From contig JBEIVB010000026.1 in the NCBI GenBank assembly GCA_040374085.1, positions 1-26,774 of the forward strand: a DNA stretch of 26,774 nt. Reading direction: 5' to 3'. The position numbers and the translations under genes are program-made. The first letter of the stretch is position 1. Each line of letters begins with the position of its first letter. Source of the DNA: JBEIVB01 sp040374085 (lineage in GTDB: Bacteria > Bacteroidota > Bacteroidia > UBA4408). Positions 16,015 through 24,700 of this stretch are shown piece by piece. Under the pieces are notes generated by a model. The model was not told the origin of the DNA. It searched no databases and was given only the letters and a program-made list of their open reading frames with translations.

Positions 16015-16716
16015 ATGCACGACCACCATCACCACCATACCGAAGACCACTTCAGCCAGAGCGAGCTTGTGCGCGATGTGGTTATAGGCATGAGCGACGG
16101 CCTCACCGTTCCTTTTGCCCTGGCAGCCGGACTCAGCGGCGTTCTCACCGACAACAGCCTCATTCTTACCGGTGGCATTGCAGAAATTTGCGCCGGCTCC
16201 ATTGCCATGGGTTTGGGCGGATACCTGGCCGGGCGCACCGAAGTGGAGCATTACCAAAGCGAGCTTAAGCGCGAGTACCTCGAAATAGAAACCAAGCCTG
16301 AGGCCGAGAAACAAGAGGTGCGCGATGTGTTTGCCGAATACGGTTTATCGAAAGAACTGCAAGACAAGGTGGCCGATGAGTTTTCACGCAAGCCCGACCA
16401 ATGGGTTGAGTTTATGATGCGCTTTGAGCTGGGCTTAGAAAAGCCCGACGAGCGCCGGGCCGCCAAAAGCGCCCTCAACATTGGCGTGGCCTATATAGTG
16501 GGCGGTGCCCTGCCTCTGCTCGGTTATGTGTTTACCAACACACCCATTGACGGGTTAAAAGTTTCTTCTTTGGTTACCGTACTGTGCCTTTTTGTGTTCG
16601 GATATTATAAGAGCAAACTTACCGGTCAGCATCCGCTAAAAGGTGCGCTCCGCGTAACCTTGATTGGCGTGCTTGCCGCCGCTGCTGCATTTGCCATAGC
16701 CAAACTGGTGGCCTAA
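16015..16716 (+). CDS. VIT1/CCC1-family iron or manganese transporter
   Basis: Membrane protein of 233 residues in the VIT/CCC1 family, whose characterised members move Fe2+ or Mn2+ out of the cytoplasm. Segment 1 carries the hallmark DVVIGMSDGLTVPFALAAGLSG with the conserved Asp28. Segment 2 is GGIAEICAGSIAMGLGGYLAGRTE. A charged cytoplasmic stretch of about residues 78-145, rich in Glu and Lys, corresponds to the metal-binding helices of plant VIT1. Three more hydrophobic segments follow. The N-terminus is histidine-rich (MHDHHHHHTEDHF), a plausible metal-sensing or metal-capturing tail. The promoter box lies 4 bases before the ATG. The stop overlaps the next gene's start by one base (TAATG), so the two are co-translated. 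Confidence 0.88.
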   Translation: MHDHHHHHTEDHFSQSELVRDVVIGMSDGLTVPFALAAGLSGVLTDNSLILTGGIAEICAGSIAMGLGGYLAGRTEVEHYQSELKREYLEIETKPEAEKQEVRDVFAEYGLSKELQDKVADEFSRKPDQWVEFMMRFELGLEKPDERRAAKSALNIGVAYIVGGALPLLGYVFTNTPIDGLKVSSLVTVLCLFVFGYYKSKLTGQHPLKGALRVTLIGVLAAAAAFAIAKLVA

Positions 16717-17615
16717 TGGCTGAACCTCGTCTTCGGCATTACCTCTGGCTGCACTTCGTGGTGTTCATTTGGGGCTGGACCGGCATCTTGGGCAAGCTCA
16801 TCGGCATGGTGGTGGTGCCCATGATTTGGAGCCGCATGGTGCTCACTGTGCTCATCTTGCTTCTGGTAATGGGCATACGCCGCACTCCGCTGCGCATGCC
16901 AGCCCGCGACCGCCTGCATCTCCTCGCCGTGGGCGGACTCATTGCCCTGCACTGGATCTTCTTTTATCAAACCATTAAAATATCTACCGTATCCATTGCG
17001 GTAATTTGCCTGAGCACCTCCACCTTTTTCAACGCCCTGCTCGATCCCCTCATTTCCAAAAGGCCCATTCAGCCCTACGAGCTCATCATCTCCTTAGTGG
17101 TGGTGTTGGCCATCTGTTTCATCTTCAACTTTCAGCCGGGTTATCAGCTGGGTATGATATACGGCGTGATATCGGCCTTCTTCTCGGCGGCCTTTACCAC
17201 CTTCAACGGCAAACTTTCCAGACGCTTTGAGCCTTTGGCCTTTTCGGTTACCGAGCTCACCGGTGGTGTTCTTCTCTTAACCCTGTTTATGGCCTTCGAC
17301 CCAAGCTGGTTTGGTGCCCTGGGTTCGGCTCCGGCATCGGATTGGGGATATTTATTTGTCCTGGCCTCGGTGTGCACGGCGCTTCCGTTTGTGGCCAGCG
17401 CGTATGTGTTGCGCCACCTTCCCTCGTTTACCGTAATCTTGGCCATTAACCTGGAACCCGTTTATACCATTCTGTTGGCCCGTTGGATTTTTGGCGATGC
17501 AGAGCGCATGAACATGCCTTTTTACATAGGCACCGGCGTTATTTTGCTCACCTTATTTTTCAATGCTTGGGCGAAACGAAAATCGCTCGTTCAATCTACA
17601 ACACAAAGTGTATGA
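16716..17615 (+). CDS. EamA/DMT-superfamily permease
   Basis: Integral membrane protein of 299 residues with about ten hydrophobic segments in two EamA halves (residues about 8-135 and 148-290), as in the RhaT/RarD/YdcZ-like drug/metabolite transporters. Typical landmarks are FIWGWTGILGKLI in helix 1, FFYQTIKISTVSIAVICLSTSTFFNALL in helices 3-4, and INLEPVYTILLARWIFGD in helix 9. The substrate cannot be told from sequence; amino acids, nucleosides or small metabolites are all known in the superfamily. It overlaps the VIT gene by one base and the following secreted-protein gene by four (ATGA), an unusual grouping of two transporters with a large exported protein. Confidence 0.88.
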   Translation: MAEPRLRHYLWLHFVVFIWGWTGILGKLIGMVVVPMIWSRMVLTVLILLLVMGIRRTPLRMPARDRLHLLAVGGLIALHWIFFYQTIKISTVSIAVICLSTSTFFNALLDPLISKRPIQPYELIISLVVVLAICFIFNFQPGYQLGMIYGVISAFFSAAFTTFNGKLSRRFEPLAFSVTELTGGVLLLTLFMAFDPSWFGALGSAPASDWGYLFVLASVCTALPFVASAYVLRHLPSFTVILAINLEPVYTILLARWIFGDAERMNMPFYIGTGVILLTLFFNAWAKRKSLVQSTTQSV

Positions 17616-20600
17616 AAAGAATTTCCATTTTTCTTCTTATTTTTTGCGGTGTTTCTGCGCATGCACAAATCATGCGAAAACCATCGGCCTTGGTTATTGC
17701 CACCTTGCCGGAATGGGCACAGCGCATGTATGGCACAGATCCAAACGTGTTCGAGGTAGATCGTTTATACACATCCTACTACGCCGCTCATCCTTTTATT
17801 CCAACCAGCCATACCCGCTACCATCAATTTTGGCGAAAAGAAAATGCAGCCTGGGTAAACGATTCGGGCTTCATACGAAAACCCTTGCCCGGTGCGGGCA
17901 TGCCCAAGGCGCGCAATCTGGCGGTGCAATCGTTGCCTACCGTGCAATGGACCCTTGTGGGACCCGACCGCACCGTTAATGCCGACCAAAGCAAATCGCC
18001 CGACCAAACCAACGTGTACTCCATCAGCCAATGCCTGCGCAACCCTTCCGTGGTGTATTGCGGCACCGAGCCGGGTGAGATATACAAGAGCACCAACGCC
18101 GGTCAACAATGGAATTTGGTAACCCTCAACGATCCGTTAAATGGGGGTGTTACCGCTTTGTGTGTGCATCCGCAGGATCCCAACCATGTGCTGGCCGGCA
18201 GCGGCGATTACCTCTTCCGTTCCACCGATGGTGGCGGCACCTGGCAGAATGTGCTCACCGTTTCCGGATTGGGGGTGAATGAAATCCATCGAGACAGTCT
18301 TCTGCCCAGTCGCGTTTGGGTGGCCAGCAACAAAGGATTGTGGGTTAGTACAGACAATGCAGCCAGCTTTCAGCTTATCCTGCCCAATGCGTGCTACGAT
18401 GTAAAAACAAAGCCAAGCAATCCGCAAATTGTATATGTTCTCCAAAACAATCCCGGTTTGGATATATGTTCATTTTATAAATCTACCGATGGTGGGTTCA
18501 CATTTTCCTCCATCACCAACGGATGGTACAGCTCTACCGACCCCAACCGCAGCGATGGAGGCGCCCGGTTGGCCGTTACACCGGCCAATCCAAACCGCGT
18601 GTACGCCTACCTGGTTGGTGCGGCCAAGGCCAACGATTATGGATTTATTGGAGTTTACCGCAGCGACGATTCCGGCAATTCATGGCAATTGCCCAATGGG
18701 CCGGCCGGTGGTCCATATACCACTGCCCATCCCAACCTTGCCTACGGCAATCCGAATTGGACCTACGATCAGGGTTTTTACAACTGTGCATTAATGGCCA
18801 ATCCAAACAACGCCGACCAAATCCTAATTGGTGGCCTAAACCTGTGGCGGAGCAACGATGGGGGCCAAACCTTTAGTTCGGTAGCTGGGTACATCGGTGG
18901 ACCTCTGAACATGCACGTAGACAACCAGGACTTTCGGGTTGGCGTTGGGGGGTGCTGGATTACCAACGACGGGGGCATCAACTTCAGTACAGACTTCTAC
19001 CAAACGCAGCCGCAAATTCTCATGAACGGCGTGCACGGCTCGGAGTTTTGGGCTTTCGGAACGGGCTGGAACGAAGATGTAATGGTGGGAGGCCTTTACC
19101 ACAACGGCACCATTGCCCACCACGAGAACTATGGCGATGGCGTGTTTTTGGCTTTGGGTGGAGGAGAACCTGCTTCCGGCTATGTGAATCCGGGTAATAA
19201 CAAAAAAGTATACTCATCCGACATTGGTGCGGTAACCTTACCGGGTGCCTTGCCGGGCAACCTCAGTTATGGAGGGGTGGGCATGTGGCCCAACGAAAGC
19301 TACTGGGCTGCCGAAGCCAGCGAAATGAAATTCCATCCTGTTTATTACAACCGTGTTTTCATCGGTCGATACCACCGCTTATACAAATCCGAGGATGGCG
19401 GAGCAACCTACAGCCTTCTGCGCACCTTTGGAAGCGACTCCCTGGCGCCGGTTAGTTACATTGAAATTGGAACCAACAACCCTAATGTTATGTTTGTGGC
19501 TCAGCGTCCTTCCTCTGGTTTGCAGGGCAGGCTCTGGAAATCAACCAATGGTGGGCAGACCTGGTCTCAGCTCACCTTACCGGCGGGCAACAGCCGGCGC
19601 ATGGTCATGAGCATCAACCCCAGCAATTCCGATGAACTTTGGTTGGGTTTTCCGAGTGCGGGCAACGGCCAAAAAGTTTACCGCAGCACCAACGGAGGCG
19701 CCACCTGGACCAACCAGTCCAACGCGTTATTCAACAACCAAGAAGTACGGTGGATTTTATCTATAGGACAAACCCAGGGTGGGGTATTTCTTTTTACAAC
19801 CGATGGTGCATATTATCGAAACAACAATACCGTGTGGGCCGATGCGAGCAACGGCTTGCCGGCTTATGTGAATGCACTTTACGGCCGGCCTTTCTACCGC
19901 GATGGGAAAGTGCGCTTGGCTACGTATGGTAGAGGAGTTTGGGAGGCTGCTTTGCCCGATGCGCCTCAAACGCCCTTGGCTCAGGCCATGGTGGATAAGC
20001 CCTTTATGACCCAGACCTGCCTGCCCGACAGCTTTCATTTCGAAGACCACAGCATCCTCAACCACAGCGGTGCATCGTGGCAATGGTCGTTTCCGGGTGG
20101 ATCGCCTTCCACCTCTACTCTCCGCAATCCGGCGGTGTACTATGCAGGAGTAGGCACCTACCAGGCCACCTTGGTGGTTCAGAATGCAGCCGGAAATAGC
20201 GATACCAGTCAAATCACTGTGGGCGTGCAGCCCTACGTTTTGGGCAACACCTTGTCTGAGGGCTTCGAGGGCAACTTCCCTCCGGCGGGTTGGTGGAACA
20301 CCAGCACCGGCAATTTCGCGTGGGCGAGAAGCACGGCCGCGGGTGGCTATCAAGACAGCAACAACAGCCTTTGGTTCGACAACTACAGCATAGACTGTCA
20401 GGGAGCTAAAACCGATTTCCACATCCGTTTCAACGCACAGGCTGCAGGAAGCAACCAAGTATTTTTCGACCATGCTTATGCCATATATGGTTTTCCTTAT
20501 TCCGACACCTTACAGGTATGGGCCTATACCAATTGCGGGGCCAATGGGCAGTTGTTGTTCAGCAAAGGGGGCAACGATCTGGCCACTGCTCCGGCGCTTA

Positions 20601-21022
20601 CCTCGGGTGTTTTCGTACCTACCGCCAGCCAGTGGAAAACCGATACCCTGGAGCTGGGCTCCTTAGCCAACTCCACCGATCTTGAACTGGTCTTCCGCAA
20701 CGTGGGCAGGTATGGGCAAGCGTTGTATGTAGACAACGTGTTGCTGCCTACTCTAACGGCACGTAAGCCAAGAGCGGTGGGAACAGATCTCTTAATGGCG
20801 CCCAACCCTCTGAGCAGGGGGGATGTATTACGCTTCGTACAAGCCACGCCGGAGCCTTTTGCGGTAGAGGTGTGGAACAGCGAAGGGCAGCTGCAATGGC
20901 GTGAGAATGTGGCCCAAGGAAAGCAGTCAAGTCTGGATACCCACCGACTTGCAGCCGGTATGTACTTGGTGGTATATGAAAGCGCCACGCGCATCGAAAC
21001 GCAAAAGTTGGTGGTGCGGTAG
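17612..21022 (+). CDS. T9SS-secreted sortilin/BNR-type beta-propeller protein
   Basis: Secreted protein of 1136 residues. The signal peptide is MKRISIFLLIFCGVSAHAQ. Residues about 110-780 contain nine Asp-box motifs of the S/T-x-D-x-G-x-T-W type (for example STDGGGTW 204, STDGGFTF 291, SNDGGQTF 414, STNGGQTW 644, STNGGATW 692), typical of sortilin-like or sialidase-like beta-propellers. Residues 800-871 form a PKD domain. Residues 881-1045 resemble a jelly-roll or MAM-like module (SEGFEGNFPPAGWWN). Residues about 1059-1136 are a type A T9SS sorting domain (APNPLSRGD, AAGMYLVVYE, TQKLVVR). No catalytic sialidase FRIP motif is seen, so binding is more likely than hydrolysis. The ATG at 17612 overlaps the permease stop as ATGA; the frame is open upstream to 17483, but the signal peptide fixes the start. 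Confidence 0.88.
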   Translation: MKRISIFLLIFCGVSAHAQIMRKPSALVIATLPEWAQRMYGTDPNVFEVDRLYTSYYAAHPFIPTSHTRYHQFWRKENAAWVNDSGFIRKPLPGAGMPKARNLAVQSLPTVQWTLVGPDRTVNADQSKSPDQTNVYSISQCLRNPSVVYCGTEPGEIYKSTNAGQQWNLVTLNDPLNGGVTALCVHPQDPNHVLAGSGDYLFRSTDGGGTWQNVLTVSGLGVNEIHRDSLLPSRVWVASNKGLWVSTDNAASFQLILPNACYDVKTKPSNPQIVYVLQNNPGLDICSFYKSTDGGFTFSSITNGWYSSTDPNRSDGGARLAVTPANPNRVYAYLVGAAKANDYGFIGVYRSDDSGNSWQLPNGPAGGPYTTAHPNLAYGNPNWTYDQGFYNCALMANPNNADQILIGGLNLWRSNDGGQTFSSVAGYIGGPLNMHVDNQDFRVGVGGCWITNDGGINFSTDFYQTQPQILMNGVHGSEFWAFGTGWNEDVMVGGLYHNGTIAHHENYGDGVFLALGGGEPASGYVNPGNNKKVYSSDIGAVTLPGALPGNLSYGGVGMWPNESYWAAEASEMKFHPVYYNRVFIGRYHRLYKSEDGGATYSLLRTFGSDSLAPVSYIEIGTNNPNVMFVAQRPSSGLQGRLWKSTNGGQTWSQLTLPAGNSRRMVMSINPSNSDELWLGFPSAGNGQKVYRSTNGGATWTNQSNALFNNQEVRWILSIGQTQGGVFLFTTDGAYYRNNNTVWADASNGLPAYVNALYGRPFYRDGKVRLATYGRGVWEAALPDAPQTPLAQAMVDKPFMTQTCLPDSFHFEDHSILNHSGASWQWSFPGGSPSTSTLRNPAVYYAGVGTYQATLVVQNAAGNSDTSQITVGVQPYVLGNTLSEGFEGNFPPAGWWNTSTGNFAWARSTAAGGYQDSNNSLWFDNYSIDCQGAKTDFHIRFNAQAAGSNQVFFDHAYAIYGFPYSDTLQVWAYTNCGANGQLLFSKGGNDLATAPALTSGVFVPTASQWKTDTLELGSLANSTDLELVFRNVGRYGQALYVDNVLLPTLTARKPRAVGTDLLMAPNPLSRGDVLRFVQATPEPFAVEVWNSEGQLQWRENVAQGKQSSLDTHRLAAGMYLVVYESATRIETQKLVVR

Positions 21023-21071
21023 AACAATTCGCTCTACGATTTTTCTGAGTATTGGCAAGGCTTCTAAAGAA

Positions 21072-21100
21072 AAAAGGCCCACAGCAACGGTGGGCCTTTT
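21072..21100. terminator. Bidirectional intrinsic terminator between convergent genes
   Basis: The arms AAAAGGCCCAC and GTGGGCCTTTT pair perfectly around a 7-base loop, with A-rich and T-rich flanks, so the hairpin can end transcripts from both strands. It lies 49 bases after the propeller gene and 38 bases after the stop of the small T9SS cargo gene on the minus strand. Confidence 0.9.
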
Positions 21101-21138
21101 ATTGGAGAGAAGGTTGAGGACTTTTCCTCAGGGGCCTA

Positions 21139-21627
21139 TTAGTGCTTGATTACTGAAAAGCCCTGAATCCGCTGATTCTTCTGGTTCATAACGCGCACCA
21201 TATAAGCAGCCGGGGCTAATTGTTGGGTGGGAACTTGCGTGATTTGATTTTGCATGGGACCGCTGAGCACGACCTTTCCGGCTGCATCGAATACTTGGTA
21301 GATGAGGGGCTCCTTTCCAAATCCTTCGTTAACCTGCAGCGAGATTTGGTCGGCGGTGGGATTTGGGAAAGCGGAAACGGAGATGCCGTTGGTTATTTCA
21401 GTTGTACTGGTTAAGATGTCGTAGGCATGCTGCACACCTTGCGCTACGCTGCCGGCGCTTCCGCTGGCAGTGGTGTAGGCCACTTGCCCGATGCTGTAGG
21501 ATACCGAGCCGCCGCTTCCGGTGGCGTTGCCACCTGCGGTGTTTATGGATTGCTGGGCCTGGGTTTGAGACCCAAGTAACAGTGCAAATGGGAGCGCAGC
21601 AGACAAAAATAAAATTCGGTTTTTCAT
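21139..21627 (-). CDS. Small T9SS cargo protein, unknown function
   Basis: Secreted protein of 162 residues from the ATG at 21627. The signal peptide is MKNRILFLSAALPFALLLGSQTQAQ. A short passenger of about 65 residues follows, with the pattern SINTAGGNATGSGGSVSYSIG and GSVAQGVQHAYDI that I know from many unannotated Bacteroidota proteins. Then comes a type A T9SS sorting domain (ISVSAFPNPT, AAGKVV, LAPAAYMVRV, GFSVIKH). The passenger is hardly larger than the sorting domain, so this may be a structural or coat component, but no function is established. An open frame upstream to a TTG at 21675 is rejected because the signal peptide would be buried. A consensus FNR box sits 45 bases upstream of the ATG, and a near-match -7 box TAAATTTC at 21636-21643 (minus strand) lies between. 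Confidence 0.82.
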   Translation of the reverse strand: MKNRILFLSAALPFALLLGSQTQAQQSINTAGGNATGSGGSVSYSIGQVAYTTASGSAGSVAQGVQHAYDILTSTTEITNGISVSAFPNPTADQISLQVNEGFGKEPLIYQVFDAAGKVVLSGPMQNQITQVPTQQLAPAAYMVRVMNQKNQRIQGFSVIKH

Positions 21628-21665
21628 GATGTGGAGAAATTTAATTTGAAGAAGTCTTAAAGGAG

Positions 21666-21679
21666 TTGATTGCAATCAA
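21666..21679 (-). promoter_or_regulatory. Consensus FNR box (TTGAT-N4-ATCAA)
   Basis: TTGATTGCAATCAA is a perfect 14-base palindrome equal to the classic FNR consensus. It lies between the isobutyryl-CoA mutase stop and the small T9SS cargo start, both on the minus strand. Measured from a start site predicted about 6 bases after the TAAATTTC box (21636-21643), the palindrome is centred near -42, where class II FNR activators bind. A regulated T9SS cargo gene is the only downstream target. Confidence 0.62.
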
Positions 21680-21740
21680 AATTACAAATTTTATCTGAAC
21701 TCGATTTGTGGTTGCGCACTTTCGATGGGTTTGGCATTGC

Positions 21741-24700
21741 TTACATATTCCTTCTATACTGCCCCCCAACCTCAAACAGCGCGTGGGTGATTTGACCCAG
21801 AGAACAAATTTTTACTGCATCCATCAAATGCTCAAACATGTTTTGGTTTTGGATGGCGGCTTTTTGCAGTTCGCGCAAAGCGTGACCGGCTTTTTCCGAG
21901 TGGTTTTTTTTGAGCTCGTTCAAATTCGCAATCTGCCGGTCTTTCTCTTCGGTGGTAGAACGAATGACCTCGGCGGGTATGAGGGTAGGGGAGCCCTTGG
22001 AACTCAAGAAGGTATTTACACCAATAATCGGATACTCTCCGGTATGCTTTAAGGTTTCATAATACAAGCTCTCTTCCTGAATTTTTCCGCGCTGGTACAT
22101 GGTTTCCATGGCGCCCAGCACGCCACCCCGCTCGTTGATGCGGTCGAACTCGGTAAGCACAGCCTCCTCCACCAAATCGGTGAGGGTTTCGATGATGAAG
22201 GAACCTTGCAGGGGGTTCTCGTTTTTGGCTAAGCCCAACTCGCGGTTGATGATGAGCTGTATGGCCATAGCCCTGCGCACCGATTCTTCGGTGGGTGTGG
22301 TAATGGCCTCGTCGTAGGCGTTGGTGTGCAGGCTCTGGCAGTTGTCGTAAATGGCATACAATGCCTGTAGGGTGGTGCGTATGTCGTTGAAATCAATTTC
22401 CTGGGCGTGCAAAGAACGTCCGCTGGTTTGGATGTGGTATTTCAACATCTGAGAGCGCTCGTTGGCTTTGTATTTCAGTTTCATGGCTTTGGCCCAAATG
22501 CGGCGGGCCACGCGCCCTATGACGCTGTATTCGGGGTCTATGCCGTTGCTGAAGAAGAAGGAAAGGTTGGGCGCAAAGTCGTCTATGTTCATGCCCCGGC
22601 TCAAATAATATTCAACAAACGTAAAGCCGTTGCTGAGGGTTAAGGCAAGCTGGGTGATGGGGTTGGCACCGGCTTCGGCAATGTGGTAGCCGCTGATGGA
22701 TACAGAATAGAAGTTGCGCACCTGCTGCTGAATGAAGTAGGATTGCACATCGCCCATAAGACGAAGGGAAAATTCGGTAGAGAAGATGCAGGTGTTTTGG
22801 GCCTGATCTTCTTTTAGAATGTCGGCCTGAACAGTGCCGCGCACGCTGTTTAGGGTGCGGGCTTTGATCTGCTGATACACGTCTGCCGGCAATACTTCAT
22901 CGCCGGTTATGCCCAGCAGAAGTAAGCCCAATCCATCGTTCCCTTCGGGCAGGTCGCCCAGGTAGGTGGGCACAGGCAAGCCTTTTTCTGCATAGCGCTG
23001 GGCAATGGTTTTCTTCACTTGCTCGGTCAAGCCGTTCTCTCGAATGTAGAGCTCACACTGCTGATCGATGGCCGCATTCATAAAAAAGGCGCACATGATG
23101 GCGGCGGGACCATTTATGGTCATGGAAACCGATGTGGTGGGCGCACATAAATTAAAACCACTGTATAATTTTTTAGCATCGTCGAGGCAACATACCGAAA
23201 CGCCGGAGTTGCCGATTTTGCCATAGATGTCGGGACGCAAATCGGGGTCGTGCCCGTAGAGGGTTACGCTGTCGAAGGCGGTGGAAAGACGCTTGGCGGG
23301 CAGTCCGGCCGATACGTAGTGAAAACGCTTGTTGGTGCGCTCGGGTCCGCCCTCGCCGGCAAACATTCGAGTGGGGTCTTCGCCCTCGCGCTTAAATGGA
23401 AATACGCCGGCCGTGTAAGGAAACTCGCCCGGAAAGTTTTCCTGAAGCAACCAGGTGAGCTGGTCGCCCCATCCTTTCATACGAGGCGTGGCAATTTTTG
23501 GGATGGAAAGTTTCGATAAACTTTCTGAATGGGTCTTTACCCGTATTTCTTTGCCCCGAACGGTGTACACAAACTCCGGACTTTGATACTGGGCAATTTT
23601 CTTGGGCAGCTCATCCAGCAAGCGAAGGTTGCGGCCATCGAGCACCAAACGAATCTCTTCGGATTCTTTTTTAACCGCATCCACTGCAGCTTTTGCTGCG
23701 TTTTTCTCTTCGAGCAGGCGCAGGGTTTCGTCTAAGGCGTATGCTTTCTGTGCCAGGTCAGCCTGCTCCGCAGCCCAAGCATCGTATTGGCGGTTGTTCT
23801 CGGTGATTTCGCTCAGGTAACGGGTGCGATGCGGCGGAATGATGTAGATTTTCTCGCTCATCTCATCCGTTACTTCAAAGGTAGACTTGAGGTCGGCACC
23901 GGTTTTTTCAGATAGGCGATCCATCAGAATTTTATAAAGCCGATTCATACCCGGATCGTTGAATTGGCTGGCGATGGTGCCCAACACGGGCAGGGATTCG
24001 TCTTCCGCATCCCAAAGCTGGTGGTTGCGCTTGTATTGTTTGCGCACATCGCGCAAGGCATCTAAAGCCCCTCTTTTATCAAATTTGTTTAATGCAATTA
24101 CGTCGGCAAAATCCAACATATCGATTTTCTCCAACTGTGTGGCGGCGCCGTATTCGGGCGTCATCACATACAAGCTGAGGTCGCTGTGCTCGATGATTTC
24201 GGTATCGCTTTGCCCAATGCCCGAGGTTTCGAGTACGATGAGGTCGAAGCCTGCCGTGCGCACGATGTCTACGGCCTCTTGCACATGCTTGCTGAGGGCA
24301 AGGTTGCTTTGGCGGGTGGCCAACGAGCGCATGTACACCCGATCGTTGCGGATGGCGTTCATGCGGATGCGGTCGCCGAGCAGGGCGCCTCCGGTTTTCC
24401 GCTTAGACGGGTCAACGGAGATGATGGCGATGGTTTTCTTGGGGAAGTCGATGAGGAAACGCCTTACCAATTCATCTACGAGAGAAGATTTTCCGGCGCC
24501 ACCGGTTCCGGTGATGCCGAGTACCGGAATGGTTTTGTGCGGTTTGGTTACCACCATTTCGGAGCGCAGGGTAGCAAAGGCAGCGGGGTCGTTCTCGGCC
24601 ACAGATATGAGGTGGGCAATGCTGCGGTGATCTTGCTGGGCAATGAGCTTCATCTCACCGTTAAGGTCGCGGCCGGTAGCATAGTCGGAACGCTCCAGAA

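Noticed and set aside
16018..16038. Histidine run as an engineered tag or vector sequence.
   Set aside because: It is interrupted (HDHHHHHTEDH), lacks vector flanks, and is embedded in a natural chromosomal context.
21628..21675. Longer start (TTG at 21675) for the small T9SS protein.
   Set aside because: It would bury the signal peptide and start inside the FNR palindrome.
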